A stretch of DNA of 64,000 nt from Pseudomonas multiresinivorans (GCF_012971725.1 NZ_CP048833.1:3286001-3350000); one strand, 5' to 3'; numbered from the stretch's first letter, positions 25,613-35,755 are shown. Numbers and translations: made by a program. Notes: generated by a model from the letters alone, not told the origin.

Positions 25613-26265
25613 AGATCCTGCTGGTGGATGATCATTTCGTGGTCCGCGACGGCGTCGCCGCACTGCTGCGCGGGCTGATCCCCGAGGTCGAGGTGAGCGA
25701 GGCCATCGATGGCGAGTCCGCCCTGGAGGCGGTGCAGCGCAGCGTACCGAGCCTGGTGATCCTGGATATCGGACTGCCCGGCATCAGCGGCCTGGAAGTC
25801 ACCCGGCGGTTGCGCCAACGCCTGCCACAACTGCGGGTGCTGTTCTTCAGCATGCACGACGAGCTGCCGCTGGTACGCCAGGCGCTGGACGCGGGCGCGG
25901 CGGGCTATATCACCAAGGGCGCCTCGCCGGCGGTGCTGGTGGAGGCGGTCAGGCGAATATTGGCGGGGCATGCGTACATCGAGCAGCCGCTGGCGACCCA
26001 GCTGGCGCGCCAGCCCCAGGGCGCCGACGGCCAGGACCCGCGCCTGCAGGGCATGACCCAGCGCGAGTTCGAGATATTCGTGATGCTCGCCCGCGGCCTG
26101 CCGGTGCGGCAGGTGGCGGAACACCTGTGCATCAGCGCCAAGACGGTGTCGAACCACGTCACCCTGCTCAAGCAGAAGCTGCAGGTGGTGTCCCACGCCG
26201 AACTGGTGCACCTGGCGATCGATACCGGCGTGCTGCGGGTCGGTGGCGAAGCCATCGCCGGCTAG
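25609..26265 (+). CDS. eraR: LuxR/NarL-type response regulator EraR (ExaE)
   Basis: Response regulator of 218 residues, receiver with Asp53 (LVILDIGLPG) and a LuxR-type helix-turn-helix near the C-terminus (MTQREFEIFVMLARGLPVRQVAEHLCISAKTVSNHVTLLKQKL). The GTG start at 25609 overlaps the kinase stop (GTGA) behind GGAGAGAGGGC. It is the cognate partner of EraS and in P. aeruginosa controls exaA, the quinoprotein ethanol dehydrogenase. No exaA is present in this window, so its target lies elsewhere or in the PQQ-associated genes divergent from this unit. Confidence 0.9.
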   Translation: MKILLVDDHFVVRDGVAALLRGLIPEVEVSEAIDGESALEAVQRSVPSLVILDIGLPGISGLEVTRRLRQRLPQLRVLFFSMHDELPLVRQALDAGAAGYITKGASPAVLVEAVRRILAGHAYIEQPLATQLARQPQGADGQDPRLQGMTQREFEIFVMLARGLPVRQVAEHLCISAKTVSNHVTLLKQKLQVVSHAELVHLAIDTGVLRVGGEAIAG

Positions 26266-26267
26266 CG

Positions 26268-27362
26268 TCAGCGCTGGTAGAGGATCACCGCCGCGCGCAG
26301 CTTGCTGCGGCCGAAGCGGCTCATCTGCTCGAACTCCGCGTGGCTCACCGGGATGTGCTGGCAGTCCAGCGGCTCGCGGTGCTGGCTGTGGTCGACGTCG
26401 GGGTCGTGCAGGTAGACGAAGTCCTCGTCGCAGTCGGTGACCGTCACCCAGTGCGGCGCCTTGGAGCGGGTCAGGCGGTAGCTGCTGATCAGCACCATCG
26501 GCTGACCGCCAGCCTCCAGCGCGCTGTCGATATCCAGCTGGTTGAGGAGCAGTTGCTCCACGTCGCTGCGAGCCAGTTCGGCGGCAAAGTCCTCGTGGAC
26601 CAGGCGCATGACTTCGCGCTTTTCCTCGCTGCGCACGCCATCGAGGAACAACGGGCCATCTTCTGACAGCTGCAATTGCACACGGAATCCCCGTCGGTGC
26701 GCCGCCAGCGCCAGGCCCTGCGGGCTGCAGCCGCCGTGGCCGGCGGTCATGTAGATGGTGGTCGCCTCGCGCCACAGGCGCAGTTCCTCGCTGCGCTCCA
26801 GGCGGCGCTGGGGTTCCAGCGCGCCCATGGCCATCAGCAGGGCCGAGGGGCCGCAAGTGAACTCGGTGGTTTGCCGGTAGTAAGGCACGTGACGGTGCGT
26901 GCGTTCGTTGATCTGGCGGATACGCTTCTCGAAGCGCAGCGCTTCGCTGTGGTCTTCGTAGTAGTCGCGCACCGTGGCGAACGGGCGGTAGCCGTTACGC
27001 TCATAGAGAGCGATGGCCCCGCGGTTGTCCGGGCGCACTTCCAGGCGCAGGTAGGCGCAGTCGTTCTCCAGCGCCTCGGCCTCGGCGCGGTCCAGCAGCT
27101 TCTGGCCCAGGCCGATGCCGCGCGCCCGCTCGTCCACGGCAATGGAGTACAGGCGCGCCAGTGACGTGCCCTGGTGGAACAGCACCAGCGCGTAGCCCAG
27201 CAGAACGCCGTCGGATTCGGCGACGGTGAGGCTGGCGTGGGCGCGGGTGATCATCCACTGGAAGTTGCGGCGGGACAGACGGTCGTGTTCGAAACAGCGG
27301 TTTTCCATCTCGACCAGGGCGTGCAGGTCGTCGGCGGAAGCGGCGCGGAACTGGAGTTTCAT
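26268..27362 (-). CDS. GNAT acetyltransferase fused to C39-like peptidase
   Basis: Two-domain protein of 364 residues. An N-terminal GNAT domain (about 1-150) carries the acetyl-CoA loop RGIGLGQKLL (81-90). A C-terminal C39/papain-like peptidase domain (about 155-364) carries catalytic Cys170 (FTCGPSALLMAM), His304 (APHWVTVT) and Asp320 (VYLHDPD). It converges on eraR with only 2 bp between stops and is divergent from the ATP-grasp ligase at 27502. Such GNAT, peptidase and RimK-like genes have been proposed to form peptide-synthesis or protein-tagging systems. The function of the fusion is not known. Confidence 0.85.
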   Translation of the reverse strand: MKLQFRAASADDLHALVEMENRCFEHDRLSRRNFQWMITRAHASLTVAESDGVLLGYALVLFHQGTSLARLYSIAVDERARGIGLGQKLLDRAEAEALENDCAYLRLEVRPDNRGAIALYERNGYRPFATVRDYYEDHSEALRFEKRIRQINERTHRHVPYYRQTTEFTCGPSALLMAMGALEPQRRLERSEELRLWREATTIYMTAGHGGCSPQGLALAAHRRGFRVQLQLSEDGPLFLDGVRSEEKREVMRLVHEDFAAELARSDVEQLLLNQLDIDSALEAGGQPMVLISSYRLTRSKAPHWVTVTDCDEDFVYLHDPDVDHSQHREPLDCQHIPVSHAEFEQMSRFGRSKLRAAVILYQR

Positions 27363-27501
27363 AGAGTAAGCATTCGTTAATCTGCGGGGCGCACCGTGTC
27401 GGTGCTGGCTGCGAACGGGCGCGGTTCAGTGCGGTCGAAGCAGCAACCAGTATTGTCCTGGCCTATCGGCGCGGCAAGCGCGGGGCAACTTCGGAGGTGT
27501 C

Positions 27502-28992
27502 GTGAGCAAGCTGTTCATCATCGTGGAGCGCAAGGAAGACTGGGCCTCCTACTATCCCAGTGAAGATGTGGTCAGCGCCCAGGAATACCTGGAGATGCCC
27601 ATCGACGACGACAACGGCAAGCGTGTGCAGGTGATCAACCTGTGCCGCAACTACAAGTACCTGGGGCACGGCTATTACTGCTCGCTGCTGGCCGAGGCGC
27701 GCGGGCACAAGGTGATCCCGTCGGTGCGCAGCATCAGCGAACTGGCGAAGAAGTCGCTCTACAGCCTGGCCCTGGAAGACCTGGAGAAAACCCTCGACAA
27801 GGCGCTGGCCGATCACCCCTACGGCAGCACCGACGGTTTCACCCTGACGCTGTATTTCGGCCGCACCGACATCGAGCCGCTGCAGGACCTGGCGCGCCAG
27901 CTGTTCGAGGCGCTGCCGTGCCCGATGCTGCTGGTGGAGTTCCGCAGGAACCGGGGCTGGCATATCGAAGGCGTGAAGCCGGGGAACATCCACAAGTTGC
28001 GCGAGGACCAGGAGGAGCAGTTCGCCAATGCGCTGGATGGCTTCAGCCGGCAGATCTGGCGCAAGCCGCGCTCGCGCAAGCAGTACCGCTATGACCTGGC
28101 GATCCTGCACGATCCGGAGGAGGCCTTCCCGCCGTCCGATCGCAAGGCGCTGAAGAATTTCATCCGCGTCGGAAAGACCCTGGGTATCGACGTCGAGCTG
28201 ATCGAGAAGAAGGACTACTCACGCCTGGCCGAGTACGACGCGCTGCTGATCCGCGAGACCACCAGCGTCAGCGACCACACCTATCGCTTCGCCAAGAAGG
28301 CCGAGAGCGAGGGCATGGTGGTGATGGACGACCCGGTGTCGATCCTGCGCTGCACCAACAAGGTCTACCTGGCCGACTTGCTGCGCAGCCACAAGCTGGG
28401 CATGCCGGCCACCGAGATACTCTACAAGGACAACCCGCAGGAGCTGGAGAGGGTTGGCGAGCGCCTGGGCTTCCCGCTGGTGCTGAAGATTCCCGATGGC
28501 AGCTTCTCGCGCGGGGTGATCAAGGTGGGCAACCAGGAGGAGTTGCTCAAGGCCAGCACCGAATTGTTCGAGCGCTCGGTGCTGCTGCTGGCGCAGGAGT
28601 TCTTTTATACCGAATACGACTGGCGGATCGGCGTCCTCAACCAGAAACCCATATTCGCCTGCCAGTACTTCATGTCCAAGGGACACTGGCAGATTTACGA
28701 CCACAGCCCTGGCGCGCAGGAAGTGAGCGGCGATTTCCGCACCATGGCCGTGCACGAGGCGCCGCGCAAAGTGGTGGAACTGGCGGTGAAAACCGCGAAC
28801 CTGATCGGCGACGGGCTCTACGGCGTGGACCTGAAACAGTCCGGGGAGCGGGTTGTGGTGATCGAGGTGAACGACAACCCGAACATCGATTGTGGGGTGG
28901 AGGACGTGTACCTGGGGGACGACCTCTACAAGCTGGTGCTGGAGGAGTTCGTGCGGCGGCTGGAAGTCAAGCGGCGAGGACAGGGGTGGTGA
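27502..28992 (+). CDS. RimK-like ATP-grasp ligase with RLAN N-terminal domain
   Basis: ATP-grasp carboxylate-amine/thiol ligase of 496 residues, longer than RimK (about 300) because of an N-terminal RimK-like domain (about 1-200). The ATP-grasp part follows, with KIPDGSFSRGVIKV, VLLLAQEFFYTEYDWRIGVL and the metal-binding VVVIEVNDNPNIDCGVEDVYLGDDLYKLVL. The GTG start follows GGAGGTGTC. The product probably joins an amino acid to a peptide or protein carboxylate. The divergent GNAT-C39 neighbour (139 bp between starts) suggests a common modification system; the substrate is unknown. Confidence 0.85.
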   Translation: MSKLFIIVERKEDWASYYPSEDVVSAQEYLEMPIDDDNGKRVQVINLCRNYKYLGHGYYCSLLAEARGHKVIPSVRSISELAKKSLYSLALEDLEKTLDKALADHPYGSTDGFTLTLYFGRTDIEPLQDLARQLFEALPCPMLLVEFRRNRGWHIEGVKPGNIHKLREDQEEQFANALDGFSRQIWRKPRSRKQYRYDLAILHDPEEAFPPSDRKALKNFIRVGKTLGIDVELIEKKDYSRLAEYDALLIRETTSVSDHTYRFAKKAESEGMVVMDDPVSILRCTNKVYLADLLRSHKLGMPATEILYKDNPQELERVGERLGFPLVLKIPDGSFSRGVIKVGNQEELLKASTELFERSVLLLAQEFFYTEYDWRIGVLNQKPIFACQYFMSKGHWQIYDHSPGAQEVSGDFRTMAVHEAPRKVVELAVKTANLIGDGLYGVDLKQSGERVVVIEVNDNPNIDCGVEDVYLGDDLYKLVLEEFVRRLEVKRRGQGW

Positions 28993-29003
28993 GATCGATT
29001 CGA

Positions 29004-29031
29004 CATTGACCTTATAGGAAAACGGTCAATG
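29004..29031. promoter_or_regulatory. CATTGACC-N12-GGTCAATG palindrome upstream of the sigma-54 activator
   Basis: Perfect 8-bp arms CATTGACC (29004-29011) and GGTCAATG (29024-29031) with a 12-bp AT-rich spacer lie 93 bp upstream of the activator start, in an AT-rich 131-bp intergenic stretch. The inner CATTGA/TCAATG halves recur before fapA (35833-35853). Autoregulation is plausible. Confidence 0.5.
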
Positions 29032-29123
29032 GGCGGCGTCAATATATTGCTAGCTTTACAAACTGGAGCGCCAACCAACTGTTTTTTAAAGTTTTTCAAA
29101 ATAATGGCGCCAAGGAAGGGAGC

Positions 29124-30458
<1,335 letters not shown>

Positions 30459-30545
30459 GGCGGGGATACCGGTCGGGGCGGGAACGGACGCGGATCCGTT
30501 GTCCGTCACGATTCGGTGGACTCGGATAGGGCGTTTCGTGCTGGC

Positions 30546-30616
30546 GTAGGAGCGGACTCTGTCCGCGATGCTGTCCGGCGCAATTGCAGCCTATCGCGGA
30601 CGGAGTCCGCTCCTAC
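30546..30616. repeat. REP pair, GAGCGGACTCCGTCCGCGAT type
   Basis: Facing units GTAGGAGCGGACTCTGTCCGCGAT and its complement end the sigma-54 activator unit; this second REP class also occurs at 47112, 49931 and 50022. Confidence 0.85.
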
Positions 30617-30640
30617 GAGATGCTTCTGCGCTTGGGTCGG

Positions 30641-30685
30641 CCCTCACCCCAACCCTCTCCCTCAGGGAGAGGGTTGGGGTGAGGG
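30641..30685. repeat. perfect palindrome with 22-bp arms
   Basis: Arms CCCTCACCCCAACCCTCTCC.. (30641-30662) and its complement (30664-30685) flank a single base. This is the longest perfect dyad in the window and related to the repeats at 1757 and 17757. Confidence 0.85.
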
Positions 30686-30756
30686 GGAAGACGCAGCGAC
30701 GGACTATCCAGAGAAGACAGTTGCTCCTACGTACAGGTGACGATCTCTGGAAAAGA

Positions 30757-30780
30757 CAAAGGCCCCGAAAGGGGCCTTTG
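30757..30780 (-). terminator. terminator downstream of fapF
   Basis: A perfect 10-bp stem CAAAGGCCCC/GGGGCCTTTG with a four-base loop lies 20 bp past the fapF stop. On the minus strand it is followed by TCTTTT. The gap 30459-30799 (341 bp) otherwise holds only the two repeats listed. Confidence 0.85.
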
Positions 30781-30799
30781 CGTCTGGATTGCCGAGTCG

Positions 30800-32074
30800 T
30801 CAGAAGTAATACGGGAATTTCACGCTGAAGCTGAAATCCGGCGCATCCGGCGAGATACCGATGGACAGGTTCGGCACGATGGTCAGGTTGGGGCTCCAGG
30901 CGTAGGTCAGGCCCCAGTTGAAGTAGGCGGCATTGGCGTCGCTCCCGGTGACCGAAGTCCAGTCGCCGCCATCGGCCTTGACCTTGCTCTTCTGGGCAAT
31001 CAGGTCGGAGAAGGAGAACGACATGCTGGTCTTTTCGTTGAGGGCGAAAGCCACGCCGGCACCGATCTGGAACCAGTCTCCGAGGTCGACCTTGCCACCT
31101 TGTTTCACACCCTCGGTGGGGCTGATATCGTCGAAAGACTCCTCGAAGTTGTAGGTATAGGAGAGGCTGCCGAACAGCACGGCCGGGTCGACGGTCTTGA
31201 CCAGCGAGATGCCGGGAGTGACCGACCAGACGCCGTTGCCGGTGGGCAGTGAATCGGGGACGTTGAGGTTGTCGTTGTCCGAGGCGCGCTTGAGCTTGAT
31301 GCCGTACGGGTCCTTGCCGGTGGGGGCCTTGACCCGCAGGCTGACCACGGCGTCGGGGCGCGACTCGGTCTCGTCCATGAACTTGTAGGCGATGCCGACG
31401 TTGACATCGCCCAGGGTCGGATCGCGGGTGACCTTCTCGTCCGTGGATTGTGCCGTGGAGTTGCCGGCGCCGGCCGATTCGAAGGTGCTTTCGCGGTAGA
31501 CGACCGGAGCGTTGATATCGAACTGCCAACGGTTGTTCCAGTTGTAGCGGGCCGTCAGGTCCATCGTCCAGTTATCTGCCTTGATGTTGTCCACGCCGAT
31601 GTTGCCCAGGAAGATCGTGTCCAGTGCCAGGAAACCGTTGAGGATCAGCTGCTTGGTATCGTAGTGGGTGTAGGTCAGGCCCGTCTCGAAGCTGAACGCG
31701 CCGTTGCCGAAGAAGCCGCTGGCCTCGTCGTAAAGGTTTTCCACGCTTTTGGGCGGGCTGGCATCATCCTTGAGCGACTCGCCGTAGGAGCTGCCGCTGG
31801 CGGCAACGGTGTTGCCGGTCCCTGGGGGAGTGGGTTTGCCGGTGGAAGTGACCAGACGCTTGGGCTGGGCTGGCGCAGCGGGTGCTTCTTCCACCTGCCT
31901 GACCCGTTGCTCGAGCACCATCAGGGCCTTCTGCTGCGACTCGTAGCGCTGCTTGAGCTCGAGAAGCTCCTGTTTCAAAGCCTCCACCTCGGCTTCCGTC
32001 GCAGCGGCGGCGAAAGACGGGGGGAGTAAAGCGGATACACAGATTGCAGTTCCTAGCGTTAGCGATCGGTGCAT
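30800..32074 (-). CDS. fapF: FapF, outer-membrane channel for amyloid export
   Basis: FapF, the outer-membrane exporter of the Fap functional amyloid, 424 residues. A signal peptide (about 1-24) is followed by an N-terminal coiled coil (about 25-65, EAEVEALKQELLELKQRYESQQKALMVLEQRVRQVEE) that gates the pore. A proline/glycine-rich linker then leads into a beta-barrel with alternating aromatic strands ending FSFSVKFPYYF. It is the last gene of fapABCDEF and is followed by a strong terminator. Confidence 0.95.
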   Translation of the reverse strand: MHRSLTLGTAICVSALLPPSFAAAATEAEVEALKQELLELKQRYESQQKALMVLEQRVRQVEEAPAAPAQPKRLVTSTGKPTPPGTGNTVAASGSSYGESLKDDASPPKSVENLYDEASGFFGNGAFSFETGLTYTHYDTKQLILNGFLALDTIFLGNIGVDNIKADNWTMDLTARYNWNNRWQFDINAPVVYRESTFESAGAGNSTAQSTDEKVTRDPTLGDVNVGIAYKFMDETESRPDAVVSLRVKAPTGKDPYGIKLKRASDNDNLNVPDSLPTGNGVWSVTPGISLVKTVDPAVLFGSLSYTYNFEESFDDISPTEGVKQGGKVDLGDWFQIGAGVAFALNEKTSMSFSFSDLIAQKSKVKADGGDWTSVTGSDANAAYFNWGLTYAWSPNLTIVPNLSIGISPDAPDFSFSVKFPYYF

Positions 32075-32127
32075 GGCGCGCTGTCCTTCTTATTAGGTTG
32101 GACTTCACAGTCGCACTGGAGCGTAGA

Positions 32128-32871
32128 TCACATACCCATGGTGCGAAGCCCTTTGAGCTGGTCGAGATTGCAGTCCAGTGCTCCAGACGACGGAAGGTTG
32201 TTTTTCAGTACCACGCTGAGCTGCGCCAGGTTATTGACGGCATTACTTCCGCCGACCATCTGCGCGGCCTGGAGCAATCCGCCGGCCGCCAGTTGCTGCA
32301 TCGAGGCGCCTTGTCCGTTGGCATTGATCGCCAACTGAATGCCGCCATTGCCCGGTGTCACGCTGACGGTGCCGGCGCCGTTGCTGGCGCTGATTGGCGC
32401 ATTGTTCAGCGGGGTACCTTCCTGAGTTACGGCCGGTGCCTGGTTGGCTTCCTTCACGTCGATGCTGACGTTGTTCGAAGCGGTGTTGTAATCGCCGGCG
32501 GCGCGAACGCTCTGGGTGACCCCCTGGGTCTGGTTCAGGCCTGCGCCGCCGGTAACTGTGCCGGTGCCGGCGGCAGGCGGAGCGGGATTGCCACTGGCTT
32601 TCTCGTCAATGGTGGTGACGTAGAACTGCGGTTTGATGGTCGACTCCTGGACTTGCATGCTCACTTTGGCGCCGATGTTGTCACCCACGGCGTTCTTCCA
32701 GGTACTGCTCATGACAATGCCGAAGCTGATGACCCGGCCAGGCATCACGTACTTGCCGCGAAGTTGGGCCAGCTCCTGATCTTTCAGCTCGATCGGCTTG
32801 AATACGCTCTCCGCCTGGACCGGCAGGCAGGCCACGAAGCAGGTGGCGGCAAGCAGCGGGATCAGTTTCAT
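32128..32871 (-). CDS. fapE: FapE, minor amyloid/accessory component
   Basis: FapE, 247 residues, an extracellular minor component of Fap fibres. ATG 32871 follows GGGGAGAACAAC; the signal peptide ends near PVQA|ES (about 20). VFKPIELKDQELAQLRGKYVMPGRVISFGIVMSSTW is the conserved N-terminal block, followed by Asn/Gly/Ala-rich repeat-like sequence (SNNVSIDVKEANQAP, GGIQLAINANGQG). It lies between fapD and fapF in the canonical order. Confidence 0.92.
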   Translation of the reverse strand: MKLIPLLAATCFVACLPVQAESVFKPIELKDQELAQLRGKYVMPGRVISFGIVMSSTWKNAVGDNIGAKVSMQVQESTIKPQFYVTTIDEKASGNPAPPAAGTGTVTGGAGLNQTQGVTQSVRAAGDYNTASNNVSIDVKEANQAPAVTQEGTPLNNAPISASNGAGTVSVTPGNGGIQLAINANGQGASMQQLAAGGLLQAAQMVGGSNAVNNLAQLSVVLKNNLPSSGALDCNLDQLKGLRTMGM

Positions 32872-32914
32872 GTTGTTCTCCCCGGAAGGATTCCTGCCTT
32901 CCGTTCTGGTGCGG

Positions 32915-33595
32915 TCAGAGGAAGTCGCTCTGGATGAAGCCGAATTCCATGAGCTCTGCGTCCTTGACCGGGCTGAACGCATTGATTCGGTCCTTGGCAG
33001 TCAGCGGGTCGGGTGGGCTCATCAGGGCGTTGGCCTGTTCGTAGCCCGGACCGATGACGGCGAAGATGATGCCGTTCCAGCCTTTGAGAAAATCCTCCTG
33101 GGTGAAGCGCTTGTGCCCCAACACCGGGTCGCCGATGTAGACGTAGCCTTTATAGGCTCGCTGCATCACGACAAAGTGTTTGTAGCCACGGATGTCCATC
33201 AGCACTATCACCGGGATCGTCAGCTTCTCCAGGGACGCAGCGGGGATTCGATACCCGCGTGCCCGCATGCCGATGGCTTCCAGGTAGGTCTTCATGTCGA
33301 GCATGGAGAAGCCCTGGGTGCGCACCAGGTCCGGGTCGGCCCGGACCAGCATCCCCTTGATCACGAATTCCTCGTCCACGTCCAGCGCATAGGCCTGGCG
33401 GAGGATCGTCGCCAGCGCGGCGGCGCCGCAGCTGAAGTCGGTCTTCTGCTGGACCAGGTTGCTGAACTTGCGCTCGCGGATGCTCTCGACGTGTTTGTAG
33501 GCCATGGAGCCGCCGGGAAGAATGGCGAAGGGGAGTTGCGCGGCCTGCGTCGTGAGCGAGAAGAGGGCGAGCAAAAGCAGGGCGGACGTACGCAT
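32915..33595 (-). CDS. fapD: FapD, C39-like peptidase of the amyloid system
   Basis: FapD, 226 residues: signal peptide (1-19, ending TQAAQ) and a C39-type cysteine-peptidase domain. The catalytic residues are visible as Cys56 in TDFSCGAAALATIL, His140 in GYKHFVVMQ and Asp156 in YIGDPVLG. It probably processes or chaperones Fap components in the periplasm; FapF was reported as a target in Pseudomonas. It is the fourth gene of the operon. Confidence 0.95.
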   Translation of the reverse strand: MRTSALLLLALFSLTTQAAQLPFAILPGGSMAYKHVESIRERKFSNLVQQKTDFSCGAAALATILRQAYALDVDEEFVIKGMLVRADPDLVRTQGFSMLDMKTYLEAIGMRARGYRIPAASLEKLTIPVIVLMDIRGYKHFVVMQRAYKGYVYIGDPVLGHKRFTQEDFLKGWNGIIFAVIGPGYEQANALMSPPDPLTAKDRINAFSPVKDAELMEFGFIQSDFL

Positions 33596-33671
33596 GATCG
33601 TGACGCCTGGGGGTCGGCTCAGGAGAAAGGAGGCTCCGTTGCCGGAGCCTCCAGGTACTGCGCTGTGTCGC

Positions 33672-34670
33672 TTACAGGCAGGATTTGCAGCCTGCGGCGA
33701 TGGACAGCGAGTTGCTCTGCTGGTTGCCTACGCCAGCTGCAACGTTCGCACCCAGGTTGCCCGACACATTGTTGAGCGAGTTGCTGATGGTGGCGTCGTT
33801 CTTGACCGGGTCTTTCCAGCCGGTGGGTACCAGCACCTGATAGGTAGCCTGGCCTTTCAGGTCAACAGTGCCGGCTTCGACGAAGAACAGCGGGTCCTTG
33901 TCTTCCTTGCTGCCGCCGCTGTTGCGGCTGTCGTGGCCACCACGGCCGCTTTCGTCCACGACGTAGCCAACGCCGGCGCCCTTGTAGGTGCCCTTGGCGC
34001 TGAAGGTGGACTTCAGGGTTTCCTTCTCGTAAGTCAGGAAGGCAACGTTGCCCACGGTATTGCCCGTGGAGGTCTGGGTGGCGCCGCTGTAGGAGTCGGC
34101 ACTACGACCACCGGACACGGCGGCTGCCATGTCGTTTTTCTGTTGGTTGTAGTTACCCGAGGCGATGTTGATGCCGATGTTCCCGGAGGAGTTGCTGCCG
34201 GAGTTGTTCAGCGAAGCCTTGTTGGTGGTGGAGAGGTTCAGCGCCTTGTTGGCTTCATTGGTCTGGGTCACTTCGGTGGACGCATAGGCGGTGCCGAAGA
34301 TGAACTTCTCGTCGGCGGTGGCCAGGGCGGCGGCGTTGGCCTGTTGGTTCATGTCACCGGCGGCCACGTTGACGCCCACGTTACCCGATGCGGTCCCCAG
34401 CGAGCTGTCGACCGTAGCGGTGTTCTTGGTGCCCATGTTGACCACGGTGTTGTCGCTGCTCTCCTGGGTGTCTTCCACCGTGGCGCTGGCGCCTGCTTCG
34501 ATCCGCGGGTCCTTGTAGGGATCGTACGGAGGCTTGGGTTGTTGATGATGATGACCATGGTTGTCATGGCCACGACCACGATCGTTGTCGCGATTATCTG
34601 CGTGCACTGCTACAGCCATGATCGCTGCGACAGCGAATACCAGGGGCTTGAGAGCCATTGTGGGTTTCAT
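33672..34670 (-). CDS. fapC: FapC, major functional-amyloid subunit
   Basis: FapC, the main fibre subunit, 332 residues. A signal peptide (1-24) is followed by a His-rich stretch (GHDNHGHHHQQ, about 34-44) and three imperfect amyloid repeats (about 74-116, 141-185, 290-326), each built around NVG/NIG/NLG..N-A-GxxNQQ. Two linkers separate them; the second is long (about 186-289). The C-terminus ends CKSCL, a CxxC pair typical of FapC. The ATG follows GGAGATACACC. It is translated as the third and most abundant product of the operon. Confidence 0.97.
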   Translation of the reverse strand: MKPTMALKPLVFAVAAIMAVAVHADNRDNDRGRGHDNHGHHHQQPKPPYDPYKDPRIEAGASATVEDTQESSDNTVVNMGTKNTATVDSSLGTASGNVGVNVAAGDMNQQANAAALATADEKFIFGTAYASTEVTQTNEANKALNLSTTNKASLNNSGSNSSGNIGINIASGNYNQQKNDMAAAVSGGRSADSYSGATQTSTGNTVGNVAFLTYEKETLKSTFSAKGTYKGAGVGYVVDESGRGGHDSRNSGGSKEDKDPLFFVEAGTVDLKGQATYQVLVPTGWKDPVKNDATISNSLNNVSGNLGANVAAGVGNQQSNSLSIAAGCKSCL

Positions 34671-34725
34671 GGTGTATCTCCTTTGCTTTGTTTGGCGTGT
34701 TTAGTGTTATAGGAGTTGGCTTGGG

Positions 34726-35304
34726 TCAATCCGCGACCCGGATGCTCAGGGTGTTGGCAATGCGATTGCCGACCCCGGCGCTCTGGCTCACCTGGACTAC
34801 GCCACGACTGCCGGCAAAGGCCTGGTCGCTGGTGACGACCTGCCGGTTACCCGAGGTGGAGTTAGCTGGGCCTGAGTTCACTGGCAGCGCGACGTTCTGC
34901 TGGGAAAGCACGCTGTCGTCGACGCTCTGCGGTACGGCGCTGACGCTGATCCGCATGGCGTTCACTTGCTGGTTGGCGGCGCCAGCGGCCTGGTTCACAC
35001 CCAGTGCGCCGTTGCCGTTGGTGAAGGCGTTGCCGGTGATGCTGGCGGACGCGGCCTGGCTGGGATCGACGAAGGCGTTGACCGTCTGCCGGAATTGGGT
35101 AGTGGCCTGGGCGTTGGTGCCGATGGCGATGGTGCGACCGTTGGCCTGCTGCTGCTCATCGCCGGCGGCCTGGTTCACGCTGGCCACGCCGTTGTAGTTG
35201 CGCACGGCGCTGTCGATGTTGGCGTTGTTGACCGTCGACGGATCGGCGGCAAAGGAAGAGGCTGCGCAGAAGAGCAGGGGCAGAGCGAGCAGGTGGGCTT
35301 TCAT
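34726..35304 (-). CDS. fapB: FapB, amyloid nucleator
   Basis: FapB, 192 residues, the minor subunit thought to nucleate FapC fibrillation. A signal peptide (1-19, ending SFAAD) is followed by three imperfect repeats with N-Q-A-A-G-D/A-x-x-Q-Q and I-Nx-A motifs (VASVNQAAGDEQQQAN, ALGVNQAAGAANQQVN, VVQVSQSAGVGNRIAN). The start lies 1 bp beyond the fapA stop, so translation is coupled. Confidence 0.95.
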   Translation of the reverse strand: MKAHLLALPLLFCAASSFAADPSTVNNANIDSAVRNYNGVASVNQAAGDEQQQANGRTIAIGTNAQATTQFRQTVNAFVDPSQAASASITGNAFTNGNGALGVNQAAGAANQQVNAMRISVSAVPQSVDDSVLSQQNVALPVNSGPANSTSGNRQVVTSDQAFAGSRGVVQVSQSAGVGNRIANTLSIRVAD

Positions 35305-35305
35305 C

Positions 35306-35755
35306 TCAGCGATCTCCCGTCAGCATGCGCAGGGGGGAGAGGCCTTGCTGCACAGTGCGGTTCACCGAATTGGAGATGCCGCCGCCAGCGCCCATGCCGC
35401 CGCCTAGGCTGCCGTTGTTGAGGCTCTGGTTGCTACCGTTGTCCATGCCTACCAGAGTGCCGCCGGGAAGGATGTGGCGCTCCAGGGTGGAGCCACTGGT
35501 GACGCCGGCGAAATCGCTGTCGCTCAATTCGGCATTGCCGGTCTGGCGCACGACCTGGTCGGAGATGTTCGGGTTGACGGTGATCGGATTGGGATCGGGA
35601 ATATCGGTGGGACGCGTAGCGACGCGTGGCTGCACCTGGCGCTGCAGAACGATGGTGCCGTCGCCAGCCTGGACGGTGGGGCACAGCGAAATGCTGGCCA
35701 CCCCGCAAGCGAGCGTGACTAACAGACCGACGATCCTTGAGTCGATGTTCCCCAT
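35306..35755 (-). CDS. fapA: FapA, chaperone-like regulator of amyloid
   Basis: FapA, 149 residues, first gene of fapABCDEF. A signal peptide (about 1-30) is followed by RHILPGGTLVGMDNGSN and a Gly/Asn-rich tail that resembles FapB/C repeats. In other pseudomonads FapA controls the FapB:FapC balance and behaves like a chaperone. ATG 35755 follows AAGGAACCGCC. A -24/-12 promoter is predicted 53-68 bp upstream (see promoter entry). Confidence 0.93.
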   Translation of the reverse strand: MGNIDSRIVGLLVTLACGVASISLCPTVQAGDGTIVLQRQVQPRVATRPTDIPDPNPITVNPNISDQVVRQTGNAELSDSDFAGVTSGSTLERHILPGGTLVGMDNGSNQSLNNGSLGGGMGAGGGISNSVNRTVQQGLSPLRMLTGDR

